64,000 nt of DNA from CBDAPE01 sp965198325 (GTDB lineage: Bacteria; Pseudomonadota; Alphaproteobacteria; UBA828; JAPUJA01): positions 186,001 through 250,000 of the forward strand of contig CBDAPE010000017.1 in NCBI GenBank assembly GCA_965198325.1, read 5' to 3'. This document shows, one piece after another, positions 18,793-28,155 of this stretch. The number at the start of each line of letters is the position of its first letter. The stretch's first letter is position 1. A model generated the notes under the pieces. It was given only the letters and a program-made list of their open reading frames with translations. It made no database searches and had not been told where the DNA came from. A program made the position numbers and the translations under genes.

Positions 18793-18916
18793 TGTACAAC
18801 ATCACCGCGAGGCGAATTACCTCGGGAGAACTGTTGAAATAACGGAAGAGATTTCGCATCGCTTGAGGCTATTGAGCTCCCCTTCCCGGCTCAAGCCCAT
18901 TTACTCTGACAAAGCC

Positions 18917-19082
18917 CTCGACAGGGCATGGGCAACTTACGCACGGCGCTGTGAGTGATGCGTGGGATCATGATTTGGAGTTGGTATCGGCGATTGTAGC
19001 GCCAAACCTGGCTGACGAGATAGTGCTCGGCGTGATCAGGACCGAGCTTGCGGTAGGGAATGTTGCCTGAGTGTTTTGTCAA
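18917..19082 (-). pseudogene. Transposase C-terminal remnant, family uncertain
   Basis: The minus-strand frame reads HSGNIPYRKLGPDHAEHYLV and then SQVWRYNRRYQLQIMIPR, resembling the C-terminal end of a transposase (IS1595-like is my best guess). IS6 copy 3 truncates its 3' end. No other part of the element is visible. Confidence 0.4.
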
Positions 19083-20095
19083 TGATGGTGCAATTTTGGT
19101 ATGGTCACCGCGGATTTGAAGACCATCCGGGAAACGTCCGATAAGTGAGGAGCCTAGAATGGTTGAGCGTATTTACGCCAGAGATCAGGAAGGAAGGCTT
19201 GAGCCGCTTTGGGAGCAACCATTCTCGAACGAGGCCGAACTCTAGGTGTTGCTTGCCAAGTACCCGGAATTGCTGGACGGAGAGCAAATCCAGCCCGGCA
19301 ATCCGAGGCGCTGGATTCTCATCACTCGCGAGAAGGGGATTGCCAAAACATCCAACGTGGCCGCTCGATGGGCGATCGACCATCTGATCATCGACCAAGA
19401 CGCGATGCCGACGCTTGTTGAGGTAAAACGGGGCTCAAATCCCGAGATTCGGTGCACCATCGTTGGACAAATGCTGGAGTATGCGGCGCATGCCGCGCAG
19501 ACATGGACGGCAGACGAGTTACGTCGAACGTTCGAGCAGAGAACCAACGAGCAAAAGCTTGATCCGGGCGACGAACTCGCAGTCCTGCTACAGCTGGACG
19601 GAGAACCGGATGCCGATAAGTTTTGGCAGGATGTGGCCACGAACCTTGCCGCGAAACGCCTCCGTCTACTGTTCGTGGCGGACGATATACCTGATCCCCT
19701 CAAGCGGGTTGTGGAGTTCCTCAACGAGCAGATGGCTACTATCGAGGTTCTAGCAGTAGAGATTAAGCAGTTCCGTGGCGGGTCGGCCCAGACACTTGTT
19801 CCGCAAGTCATCGGGCGTGTTTCGCAGGTTGTCGGGAGGACCACTAGGTCGCACCCAGTGCTTACGCGTGAGTCGTTCCTGGACGGATTCGACAGCGACA
19901 AATCCAAAGCGCGGGATGTTGCGGAACACCTCCTCGATGTGTCTCAGAAATCTGGCTGCATCCTGGCATGGGGACCTATGAGAACGGCGGCGCAATAATC
20001 CCCCACTGAAGCGGCCGGTTGATCCGGCTGTGGCGGACCAAAATGGGACCGTCTATAGCGTTCTGTCAGGGCTGCTCTGACTGGAAGGCGGGGGG

Positions 20096-21595
20096 ATGTA
20101 TCGGGTGGATTTGTACGCGCGGGTTCGGCGGGCGTGTCGTGTCGAGGGAATGAGCACCCGCGAGGCCTCGCGGGTGTTCGGGCTGGACCGCAAGACGGTC
20201 CGCAAGATGCTGTCGTTCTCGGTGCCGCCGGGGTCTCGCCGCGGCAAGCCGCCACGGCGGCCGAAGCGGGGTCCGTTCACGGGGATCATCGATCGGATTC
20301 TGGAAGACGATCGGACCAGCCACCACAAGCAACGGCCCACGGCGAAGCGGATCTTCGACCGTCTCCGGGACGAGTACGGCTTTACGGGCGGCTACACCAT
20401 CGTGAAGGACTATGTCCGTGAGCGGCGGCTTCGGTCGCGCGAGATGTTCGTGCCGCTCGTCCATTCCCCCGGCCCCGCCCAGGCGGACTTCGGCGAGGCG
20501 ATGGCGGTGATCGGCGGCGTGGCGTGCAAGGTCCACTTCCTTGCCTTCGATCTTCCCCACAGTGATGCCTGCTTCGTGAAGGCCTACCCGGCGGAGACGA
20601 CCGAGGCGTTCTGCGCTGGCCACAACGCGGCGGTTGCGTTCTTCGGCGGCGTCCCCCGATCCATCCTGTACGACAACACCAAGCTGGCAGTCGCCCGGAT
20701 ACTGGGCGATGGCAAGCGGCAGCGAACGCGCGTCTTCACGGACCTTCAATCCCCCTATCTGTTCGAGGACAGGTTCGGCCGGCCGGGCAAGGGCAACGAC
20801 AAAGGCAAGGTCGAGGGACTGGTCGGCTTCATCCGGCGGACCTTCCGGGTCCCCGTCCCGCGGGCCGAGAGCTTCGAGGCGCTGAACGATGCTCTCGCGG
20901 GACAGTGCCGCCGGCGCCAGGCGGCGCGGCTGCGGGGTCACAAGGAGACCATCGGCGAGCGCCTCGCACGGGACCGGGAAGCCTTCTTGCCTCTCCCCCC
21001 GGCACCATACGATGCCTGCGACAAGCGCACTGGACGGGTGAGCTCGCTGTCGCTGGTGCGCTGCCGGGGCAACGACTACTCGGTGCCCGTGGCCTATGGC
21101 CACCGCGAGGTGCTGATCCGGTGCTCCGTCGACGAGGTCGTTATCTCTTGCGGCGCGGAGGTGATTGCCCGGCACCGCCGGTCCTATGACAGCGCGGACC
21201 TGATCTTCGACCCGCTGCATTACCTGCCCTTGATCGAGCAGAAGATCGGCGCCCTCGACCAGGCCGCGCCGTTGGCGGGCTGGGACCTGCCCGATAGCTT
21301 CATCACCCTGCGACGCCTCCTCGAAGCTCGCATGGGCAAGGCAGGCAAGCGCGAGTACGTCCAGGTGCTCCGTCTGCTGGAGAGCTTCCGGCTCGAGGAG
21401 GTCGAGGGTGCGGTCGGCGACGCGCTCAGGATCGGCGCCATCGGCTTCGATGCCGTCAAGCACCTGGTGCTGTGCCGCATCGAGCGGCGGCCGCCCCGGC
21501 TCAACCTCGAGGTCTATCCGTACCTGCCGCGCGCCCGGGTCGCGACCACGTCTGCCAAGTCGTACATGAGCCTGCTGCCGGGGCTCCGTGCATGA
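20096..21595 (+). CDS. istA: IS21 transposase IstA
   Basis: A 499-residue transposase. An N-terminal helix-turn-helix (MSTREASRVFGLDRKTVRKM, residues 19-38) is followed by a DDE catalytic core with D131 (QADFGEAM), D193 (ILYDNTKLAV) and E240 (NDKGKVEGLVG). The C-terminal beta-barrel region follows. It cuts and joins the element ends and works with the IstB ATPase. The stop overlaps the istB start. Length and motifs are complete. Confidence 0.95.
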   Translation: MYRVDLYARVRRACRVEGMSTREASRVFGLDRKTVRKMLSFSVPPGSRRGKPPRRPKRGPFTGIIDRILEDDRTSHHKQRPTAKRIFDRLRDEYGFTGGYTIVKDYVRERRLRSREMFVPLVHSPGPAQADFGEAMAVIGGVACKVHFLAFDLPHSDACFVKAYPAETTEAFCAGHNAAVAFFGGVPRSILYDNTKLAVARILGDGKRQRTRVFTDLQSPYLFEDRFGRPGKGNDKGKVEGLVGFIRRTFRVPVPRAESFEALNDALAGQCRRRQAARLRGHKETIGERLARDREAFLPLPPAPYDACDKRTGRVSSLSLVRCRGNDYSVPVAYGHREVLIRCSVDEVVISCGAEVIARHRRSYDSADLIFDPLHYLPLIEQKIGALDQAAPLAGWDLPDSFITLRRLLEARMGKAGKREYVQVLRLLESFRLEEVEGAVGDALRIGAIGFDAVKHLVLCRIERRPPRLNLEVYPYLPRARVATTSAKSYMSLLPGLRA

Positions 21596-22356
21596 CCGAC
21601 GCACCACAGCTGCTGCTCGCCCACCACCTCAAGACGCTCAAGCTTCCGACCTTCCTGCGAGAGTACGACAAGATCGCCCGGCAGTGCGCCTCTGAAGGCG
21701 TCGACCACGTTCGCTATCTCTTGCGTCTGGCCGAGCTTGAGCTGATCGACCGCGAGCGCCGCATGGTCGAGCGGCGCATCAAGGCGGCGCGCTTCCCCGT
21801 GATCAAGAGCCTCGATAGCTTCGATTTCAAGGTCATCCCCTCGCTCAACAAGGCGCTGGTCCTGGAGCTCGCCCGCTGCGCGTACATCGAGCGCCGCGAG
21901 AACCTCATCGCGCTCGGCAACAGCGGCACCGGCAAGACCCACATCGCCCTCGGTCTCGGCTTGGCGGCCTGCCAGAAGGGCCTCTCGGTCGGCTTCATCA
22001 CCGCCGCTGCCCTGGTCCACGAGCTCATCGAGGCCCGCGATGACAAGCAGCTGCTGAGGTTCCAGAAGAAGCTCGCCACCTACAAGCTTCTGATCGTCGA
22101 CGAGCTCGGCTTCGTGCCGCTGTCCAAGACCGGTGCCGAGCTCCTGTTCGAGGTGTTCAGCCAGCGCTACGAGCGCGGCTCGACCCTGGTCACCACCAAT
22201 CTGCCGTTCGACGAATGGACCGAGGTGTTCGGCTCCGAGCGGCTTACCGGCGCTCTCCTCGACCGCCTCACCCACCACGTCAACATCCTCGAGATGAATG
22301 GCGAGAGCTACAGGCTCAACCAGAGCCGCAGGCGTCAAACCCCGACGGCGAACTGA
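21592..22356 (+). CDS. istB: IS21 helper ATPase IstB
   Basis: A 254-residue AAA+ ATPase related to DnaC, which assembles on target DNA and stimulates IstA. Walker A is GNSGTGKT at residues 109-116, and Walker B is LLIVDELGF. Sensor-like region LVTTNLPFDEW and the IstB end GALLDRLTHHVNILEMNGES are present. The start ATG overlaps the istA stop as ATGA, indicating coupled translation. Confidence 0.95.
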   Translation: MTDAPQLLLAHHLKTLKLPTFLREYDKIARQCASEGVDHVRYLLRLAELELIDRERRMVERRIKAARFPVIKSLDSFDFKVIPSLNKALVLELARCAYIERRENLIALGNSGTGKTHIALGLGLAACQKGLSVGFITAAALVHELIEARDDKQLLRFQKKLATYKLLIVDELGFVPLSKTGAELLFEVFSQRYERGSTLVTTNLPFDEWTEVFGSERLTGALLDRLTHHVNILEMNGESYRLNQSRRRQTPTAN

Positions 22357-23131
22357 ACCGACCACCCAACCCTCGCTTGACCCCATGGGCCCACAGGTCC
22401 CTCCCGCGCGCGCCGCCGCGTCGGCCTGTTGAGGGCACGCCGCGTCGCACGCGGGGCCCGCCCATGGACTACGGGGACAAGCCCGCAGCCGCCAAGCGGT
22501 CCCTTCTTACACCGCCACGGTCGTCCCTTCTTGCTCCGCCATTGACAGACCTAGCGGTGTAAGCATTCGAATGCCTTGCTTAGCTTGGCCGCAACCCGTC
22601 ACGGTTGCCTGGCTGTATCAGCCGTCAAAAAAGGGCTGGATGCAGACCAGGGACTTCTCGTTCGGGGCAGCCATACTCGACAACGATCCACCACCCGGAG
22701 AAGAACTGCGAGCTCTGCTCGGTGGGTGGGCAGACCAGTTCTCCAGCGATGATTTTACCGATGACGTTTCAAGCAAGGGAGTCAAGGCATGGGCTGTTGG
22801 CTACGACATCGCGCCTGAACACGTTGACCTGTTGGAAGAGCGCCTTGTCAAGGTCCTCTCGGAACTGAAGTCGATGTGAGCATGCGCCGGTGTTCTACGC
22901 CGACATGAGCGACCGGGTGATGTAGGCATTGTCAGACTAACTGGATGGGACCAGTGGAAGCAACGATCGAGGGCTCTCAGACTGCAAGTTGACGCCACTC
23001 GGCCAAGGCGGCCGAGCGATTGAGTTTGAATCTCCCGCGGTTGTAAAGATGACGGTCCTGGTTGAAATGATTGTGGATCGAGGCGTGGGCGGCGGCAAAT
23101 TTTTGCAGGGTCTTGATGTCTCTGAACCTGG

Positions 23132-25051
23132 ATCGCGGTAGGGAAGCGGGTTGCCCCGCTCCCCCCGCACAGTTCCGTGCGAGCGCGTTTAACGCACACG
23201 GCTCCTCCCTTGGGTCGAGTTGACGGCCAGTCGTCGGCTCGGCCACGGGTGCCGGGTTTCCAGCTTGGGCCAGTATTTTGCTGTAACTCGCTCCATTCTA
23301 AGCCCGGCTGTAGCGGTCCTTCTGTGATCTGCGGCGTAGTCTCTTGAGCCACAGTCTTGTCAGTCGGTGTGCGAAGCGTCTCAGGGATCGGTGGCTGGTC
23401 GGGACGGCAAAGTAGTTCAGCCATCGGTTGAGAACTTGTCCCAGCCATTTTCCGGTTTCTTCAACGCCGTGGTGCATCCGCCTGCGAAGCTCCTCCTTGA
23501 TTCGCTTCAGGGTGCGTGTCATCCGCTTCGCGACCGGTTTGCGCCCCAGTTGGAACCGCCCTTTCCTGTCCTTCTCGCAGTAGTGCGTGAAACCCAGAAA
23601 GTCGAACGTCTCCGGTTTTCCCAACCCTCGGTGCTGACGGTTCTTACGTGCGAACCGCCCGAACTCGATAAGCCGGGTCTTGTCGGGGTGCAAGTCCAGT
23701 TCGAAGCATCCGAGCCGCTCCTTCAGGTGTTTCAGGAACCGCTCCGCGTCCTGCTTGTGCTGAAAACCCACCACGATGTCATCGGCGTACCGCACGATAA
23801 CTGTGTCGCCTTTGGCCTCGTGGGTGCGCCACTTCTTCCGGAACCAGAGATCGAGAACGTAATGCAGGTAGACGTTCGCCAGAATCGGTGAAACGACCGA
23901 GCCTTGGGGCGTCCCCCGCATGTTGTCCCGCCACTCTCCATCTTCCATGACGCCAGCGTTCAACCACTTGGTGATCAGCCTGATGACCCGCTTGTCTCCG
24001 ATCCGATGCTCAAGAAACCGGACCAGCCGGTCCCGCGAGATGTTATCGAAGAAGCCCCGGATATCCGCGGCAACTATCCAATTGATCTTGCGCTGTTCGA
24101 TCCCGACCGCGAGCGCGTCAAGCGCATCGTGCGCCCCCCGCCCGGGCCGGAACCCGTAGCTGAACCCTAGAAACTCCGCCTCATAGATCGGCGTCAGGAT
24201 CATCTCCGTCACAGCCTTCTGGACGATCTTGTCCTCTATGGCCGCAACGCCGAGCGGTCGTGTGCCGCCATCTGGCTTGGCTATGTTCACCCGCCGCGAT
24301 GGCATCGCCCGGTACGCTCCCGAGTGCACGCGGTCATGCAGGTCAGCCAACCGGCCTTCCAGCCCATCCTCGTACACCCACCACGTCATGCCATCCGCAC
24401 CGGCTGCCGCGTTCTTCTTGAGTGCGAAGAACGCCCAGCGCAGCGCATCGACCGTAACATGGTGGAGAAGCGTCGTAAGACGCTCCCGGGGTTCCCGTTT
24501 TACAAATTGCCGTATCCGGTCAGTCGCCTGTGACACGCTTTCCCAGTCCTGCGTCTGGCGCATGCTTTGACCTTCCGGATTCCCCTCGGGCCCGGTCCTT
24601 CGCTCCATCGGCTCCGCCAGAACAAATGCCCCTTTGTTCGCCGGCTTCACAGCTACTATGACCGAGTCTGACTTCTGCATGCCGTTCATCATCGGTTACG
24701 GAATCCTCCTTTCCTTTGCGGCCCCACTACGACTGTGGGACGGCGTGCAGATCTCCCAGGTCCCGGTGGAAAGCGTACCTACGTGCGTGTGGGTTCTCCG
24801 ACTCCGCGGGGCCCTCTCCCCCCTCACCATGGCGGTGGGAGCGGTGTTGCCTTCGACACGATGGAAATCCTCGGCACCCCGAATCACAGATATTTTCGAA
24901 GCTCAATAGCCCTCGCCCATATGCACCCCTGTCAACGCTTAACCTCCATCCTCGCGAATGACGGCCCATGACTCGGGGCGGAAGTGGCTGGTTACACCTT
25001 CCTTCCCGCCGGACTCGCACCGGCTACTTTCCGCCAGTTAGCCTGGCGCTC
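23132..25051 (-). mobile_element. Group II intron with reverse transcriptase/maturase
   Basis: In minus orientation the intron runs from GAGCGCCAGG (25051) to CTACCGCGAT (23132). A domain V-like hairpin begins GAGCCGTGTGCGTTAAACGC near 23208 and includes the AGC triad, followed by a short domain VI stem GCGGGGCAACCCGC and the terminal AT. The 5' GAGCG differs from the usual GUGYG. The open frame for the RT lies in domain IV. Insertion is within the coding strand of the transposase, so splicing from the transposase mRNA is possible. Confidence 0.85.
23298..24692 (-). CDS. ltrA: Group II intron reverse transcriptase/maturase
   Basis: A 464-residue intron-encoded protein. RT blocks are complete: PLGVAAIEDKIVQKAVTEM, GFRPGRGAHDALDAL, the active site VRYADDIVVGFQ, and the domain-X maturase region with FRQ/NRWLNYFAVPTS. 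No C-terminal HNH endonuclease is present, so target-primed integration would rely on an alternative primer. It binds intron RNA, aids splicing and copies it into DNA. An internal start at MERRTG or MRQTQD is possible. Confidence 0.93.
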   Translation of the reverse strand: MMNGMQKSDSVIVAVKPANKGAFVLAEPMERRTGPEGNPEGQSMRQTQDWESVSQATDRIRQFVKREPRERLTTLLHHVTVDALRWAFFALKKNAAAGADGMTWWVYEDGLEGRLADLHDRVHSGAYRAMPSRRVNIAKPDGGTRPLGVAAIEDKIVQKAVTEMILTPIYEAEFLGFSYGFRPGRGAHDALDALAVGIEQRKINWIVAADIRGFFDNISRDRLVRFLEHRIGDKRVIRLITKWLNAGVMEDGEWRDNMRGTPQGSVVSPILANVYLHYVLDLWFRKKWRTHEAKGDTVIVRYADDIVVGFQHKQDAERFLKHLKERLGCFELDLHPDKTRLIEFGRFARKNRQHRGLGKPETFDFLGFTHYCEKDRKGRFQLGRKPVAKRMTRTLKRIKEELRRRMHHGVEETGKWLGQVLNRWLNYFAVPTSHRSLRRFAHRLTRLWLKRLRRRSQKDRYSRA

Positions 25052-25649
25052 CCATCGCTCCCTCTCGTCGGCGGAACGGTTGGTGTGAGTTTTCGGCTCG
25101 ATTGTTGAGCCACCGACCGCAACGCTGACGATCCTCGACCCCAATCTCTTTCATCGCGGCACCGTACGAACGGAGCCGGTCCGTCACGATGACTTCTGGC
25201 CGGCCGTAGCGCTTCATGGCACGCTTCAGGAACTTCAGAGCAGCCCTGCGATCCCGGCGCTTTGTGGCGAAGACTTCGAGCACCTCGCCTTCGTGATCCA
25301 CGGCGCGCCACAGATAGTGCATCTCTCCGTTGATCCGCACGAATACCTCGTCCAGGTGCCAGCGCCATTGCGAAAACAACCGATGATTAACCCGCCGCTT
25401 CCTGATCTCTGCCGCGAACATCGGACCGAACCGGTTCCACCAGAAACCCACCGTCTCGTGGCAGATGTCGATGCCACGCTCGAACAGGAGATCCTCGACT
25501 TGCCGTAGCGACAGCGGATACCGGATGTACAACATCACCGCGAAGCGAATGACCTCGGGAGAACTATTGAAATAACGGAAGGAATTTCGCATCGCTTGAG
25601 GCTATTGAACTCCCCTTACAGGCTCAAGCACATTTACTCTGACAAAGCC

Positions 25650-26541
25650 TGCGGGCGAACTCGACGGTGGCAACCGGCAGGGACGTCCACCTGTTCTCGC
25701 AGACAGGTTCGCCTTGAAGGGTGTTCTGGTTCCGCCGAATAGCTCTAAAGCGAACGACATCCGCGCCGCCATTCCGGGAAGCCAGCGGCATCGGTGGTTT
25801 CACAGCCTGAAGAGTTCCCAGGCTCTAACCCAAAGCGTGTTCGGCGCGGTCCACGCCTTTGACCGCCTCGATCTGCTCCAGGATGTGACCGCCGAGTGCG
25901 GGCGACCGGCCTTCTTCGAAGACCACTGCGGCTCGTCGCTTGTCTTCGAGCACGAGGTGCGCGGCCTGGAAGAACCGAGACCGACCAGTATCGACGTGTT
26001 GCTCAGCGGACCGCAAAAGCGTGTCGCCATAGAATGCAAGTTCACCGAGCAGGAGTTTGGCGCCTGCTCGCGCCCGCAACTCCGTCCTGACGATGCAACA
26101 TATTCCGATCAGCATTGCGACGGAAGGTACCGTGTCCAACGTGAACGCAGCGAGCGCTGTGCTTTGACGGAGATCGGCATCCAGTATTGGCGACATCTGC
26201 CCCACCTGTTCGATTGGCCAGCCGATCGCGATCATGTGCCTTGTCCCTTCGCAGACGTTTACCAACTGGCGCGAAACGCGCTGGCCGCCGCCCTTATGCC
26301 GGACGGCCCGCTTGACCCGGTCACAGGGCACGTCCTTGTCGTCTACGATGCTCGCAACCCGGCATTCCGGGAGATTGGCAAGGCGGAAAGACAATGGGGT
26401 TCGGCGACCGCGGCATGTCACGTGCCAGGGCTTGTGCGCCGCCTGAGTTGGCAGCACCTGATGGCCGCCATGGCCCGTGCGCCGGAATTGGCGTACCTCG
26501 TCGAGGGCGTCGGACGCAAATACGGCCTGACAGCCCGTTGA
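25650..26541 (+). pseudogene. PGN_0703-like PD-(D/E)xK nuclease, 5' end removed by IS6 copy 4
   Basis: The frame is open and coding-like right from the IS6 border (AGELDGGNRQGRPPVLADRF), so the natural start is missing; TTG at 25714 could reinitiate. The nuclease core is SIDVLLSGPQKRVAIECKFT (D..ECK) followed by CSRP, like the restriction-endonuclease-like PGN_0703 family. The C-terminus is complete (LVEGVGRKYGLTAR). A role in restriction or repair is inferred from the fold only. Confidence 0.7.
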
Positions 26542-26554
26542 CGAAAGGGTGGCT

Positions 26555-27070
26555 CAGCTGGTTTCCTGACCTTCCCCGACGACGCATGCGATGGCGTCAT
26601 GCAGGCTCGCGGCATGTGACTTGCTGCATCGAGAGGCCGGACACGCGACAGCACCTAACCGCATGCGCCAAGCCAACCAAAAAACTGCTTGCATCGCCGC
26701 GTAGGCCATCGTCGTGACCGATCCGACACCGGGCACGGTCATCGGCAGGCGGCAGGCCGGGTTGTCTTTCGTCCGCGCCATGACCGCCTTGTCCAGCCGG
26801 CCGATCCTGCCTTTCGACGCCGCCGCCAGGGACAACAGCGGCTCGCTCGCCGGGCACAGTTCGGGATGGTCCGCCAGCGCTTCGCGAACCCGCCCGGCCA
26901 GCTTGCACAATCCCTTGGGAAAGCGCGGACCCAACCGGGATCGATCCGCCCCGGCCAATGCCCGCCTCGAGCCATCCCCGCGACATGCGGATCGTCCGAC
27001 GACATGCTTCCACTTGAACGGGTCGTCGATCCAGGCGGATCGAAAAAAGGTCATGGCGGAGCCACCGCAA
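26555..27070 (-). pseudogene. IS110-family transposase remnant
   Basis: The minus strand encodes a piece of the C-terminal half of an IS110-type transposase: LDKAVMARTKDNPACRLPMT, then VPGVGSVTTMAYAA (the helix-hairpin-helix), with FFRSAWIDDPFKWKHVVGRS upstream. The N-terminal catalytic DEDD domain is missing and reading frames shift. The lower-coordinate end shares an 80-bp segment with the IS1111-type element at 17041-17112. Confidence 0.7.
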
Positions 27071-27094
27071 AGGGTTCGGCGAGGCGGGAAATAC

Positions 27095-27787
27095 CTATCC
27101 GTCACCGCTTTCCAGCGCCGCCACCGTATCGGCGTATTCCTCAAGCGCCGCCCGGCCCTTCGGTGTCAGGCCGTAGACCCCGCGGAGCGTGTCGGCGGGC
27201 CGTTCGAACCAGCCGTAGTGATCGGCGCGCATCATGGCTCCGGCCCTGGCGACGCCGGTAGTCCCGGCGACGATCGCGGCTTTTGTCTCTCCGTTACGGC
27301 GGAGATGCACGGCGCAGCGCAGAGCATCCTGCCGGTAGGCCGTCATGATCTTGCGCCGGTTCGAGCCGCCCTCGTTCGGATCGCCCACCCTGTGCCGGAA
27401 CTCGCGCAGCAACCGCCCGATCGCAGGTGTGCGCTTGCGTGGCCGGTAGGGCGCCGGGTCGAGCAGCGCTTCCACGAATGGTGTGGGCTCCAGCCTGACC
27501 GTAAGCAGCCCGAGTCCGAGCCGGCGGCAGAGCGCCAGCGCATCCTTGCGTCGGGCCGTGCGGCCGGAAAACGGCGGAACCGCGAGATAGACATTGTCGG
27601 AGAGGCCCTGCCGCGCGATCCCCTGAAAGACCAGCGGCAGGGAGAAGGCGGTCTTCAATTCGACGATGACGGGCGGTTCTTCGGCCCGGACCGCGACGAG
27701 ATCGCAGCCGTTGACCTCTCCCTTCACCTCGTAGCCTTGCGCTTCGAGGAAAGCCTTTACCGGGGGATAGAGGGCGTATTCGCGCAT
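27095..27787 (-). CDS. DUF2161-type putative PD-(D/E)xK phosphodiesterase
   Basis: A 230-residue protein starting MREYALYPPVKAFLEAQGYE. The nuclease-like core is CDLVAVRAEEPPVIVELKTA (D..ExK), then SLPLVFQGIARQGLSDNVYL, the classical DUF2161 N-terminal region. The C-terminal half has a winged-helix look (GVYGLTPKGRAALEEYADTV). Its biochemical role is not established. The ATG at 27787 was chosen because the homologous region begins there; earlier in-frame codons are arginine/proline-rich shadow. Confidence 0.8.
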   Translation of the reverse strand: MREYALYPPVKAFLEAQGYEVKGEVNGCDLVAVRAEEPPVIVELKTAFSLPLVFQGIARQGLSDNVYLAVPPFSGRTARRKDALALCRRLGLGLLTVRLEPTPFVEALLDPAPYRPRKRTPAIGRLLREFRHRVGDPNEGGSNRRKIMTAYRQDALRCAVHLRRNGETKAAIVAGTTGVARAGAMMRADHYGWFERPADTLRGVYGLTPKGRAALEEYADTVAALESGDG

Positions 27788-27934
27788 GCCGGAACTCTGC
27801 CATGGGGCACTTGGACATGAAAGCGGAGTGCAGGCGCCCCGCCCGTGCGCCGGGAAACGATCGAGCGCGCTCCCGGAGGACCGTCGCAAGTGCCGATGCT
27901 GGCATTGCGGGCGCCCCGGGATTATACGGTTTGC

Positions 27935-28087
27935 ATGATCGAGTCCGTCGCACGTATCCGTATCGAACTGCAAGGCCTGGAGCCGAAGGTATGGCGGCGC
28001 GTCGACGTCCCGGTCGCCTCAAGGCTGGCCGCGCTGCATGACGTCATCGAGATCGCGGTTGGCTGGCTAACCCGGCGCCGTGGGTAG
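27935..28087 (+). pseudogene. pRiA4b ORF-3-like protein, N-terminal fragment
   Basis: The fragment MIESVARIRIELQGLEPKVW then RRVDVPVASRLAALHDVIEI ends at AVGW, the first conserved block of pRiA4b ORF-3-like proteins, whose full domain is about 180 residues. After AVGW the sequence leaves the family (LTRRRG-stop). Such proteins are often found with, or fused to, YecA/UPF0149-type modules, one of which follows on the opposite strand. Confidence 0.75.
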
Positions 28088-28155
28088 CAGGCCGTATCGA
28101 GGACATCCGGGCCGGGGATAGTGGATCGGAGAGAGTTCGAGGCGTTGCCGGCGCC

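Larger units (their letters stand above)
16615..18916 (-). mobile_element. IS6-family element, copy 3, interrupted by an IS1111-type element
   Basis: The left end GGCATTGTCAGA starts directly after the truncated vsr, and the right end GACAAAGCC is at 18908-18916. The transposase frame (stop at 16667, start at 18859) is split at 16993/18445 by an IS1111-type element. It also carries an extra 44 bp of tandem repeats near its 5' end, which shift the frame. No matching target duplications (cagatctt / ctcgacag). Confidence 0.9.
19979..22547 (+). mobile_element. IS21-family element (2569 bp) with 6-bp target duplication
   Basis: Ends are TGAGAACGGCGGCGCAA at left and the complement of TGTCAATGGCGGAGCAAG at right, both starting with TG as in IS21. 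The direct repeat gaccta flanks it (19973-19978 and 22548-22553). It carries istA and istB with overlapping ATGA. Internal end repeats with ggcggaccaaaatgggacc and ggcggtgtaagaagggacc are also seen. Both genes look intact, so this is a recent insertion. Confidence 0.95.
19159..22879 (+). pseudogene. PD-(D/E)xK-type nuclease-like gene, amber codon at 29 and split by IS21
   Basis: The frame starts MVERIYARDQEGRLEPLWEQ, meets TAG at 19243-19245 (AEL-stop-VLLAKYPELL), and continues with LIIDQDAMPTLVEVKRGSNP, a D..ExK nuclease-like core. IS21 interrupts it at 19978. Removing the IS and one 6-bp duplicate joins GGACCTA to GCGGTGTAAGC in frame, and the rest (SIRMPCLAWPQPVTVAWLYQ to SELKSM-stop) ends at 22879. 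That reconstructs 382 codons exactly. The family is unnamed here; a DNA-cleaving role is inferred from the core motif. Confidence 0.8.
22925..25649 (-). mobile_element. IS6-family element, copy 4, interrupted by a group II intron
   Basis: The left end GGCATTGTCAGA is at 22925 and the right end GACAAAGCC at 25641-25649. The transposase frame (start 25592, stop 22977) is split by 1920 bp of group II intron after the codons for EGAM. Without the intron the exons join as gcgatgg / ccaggttcag, restoring the family sequence REGAMARFRD. No target duplication. Its right end cuts the nuclease gene at 25650. Confidence 0.9.

Noticed and set aside
24735..24971. Small open frame at the 5' side of the group II intron
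   Set aside because: It lies in the non-coding intron structure (domains I-IV), and the other frames are open there too.
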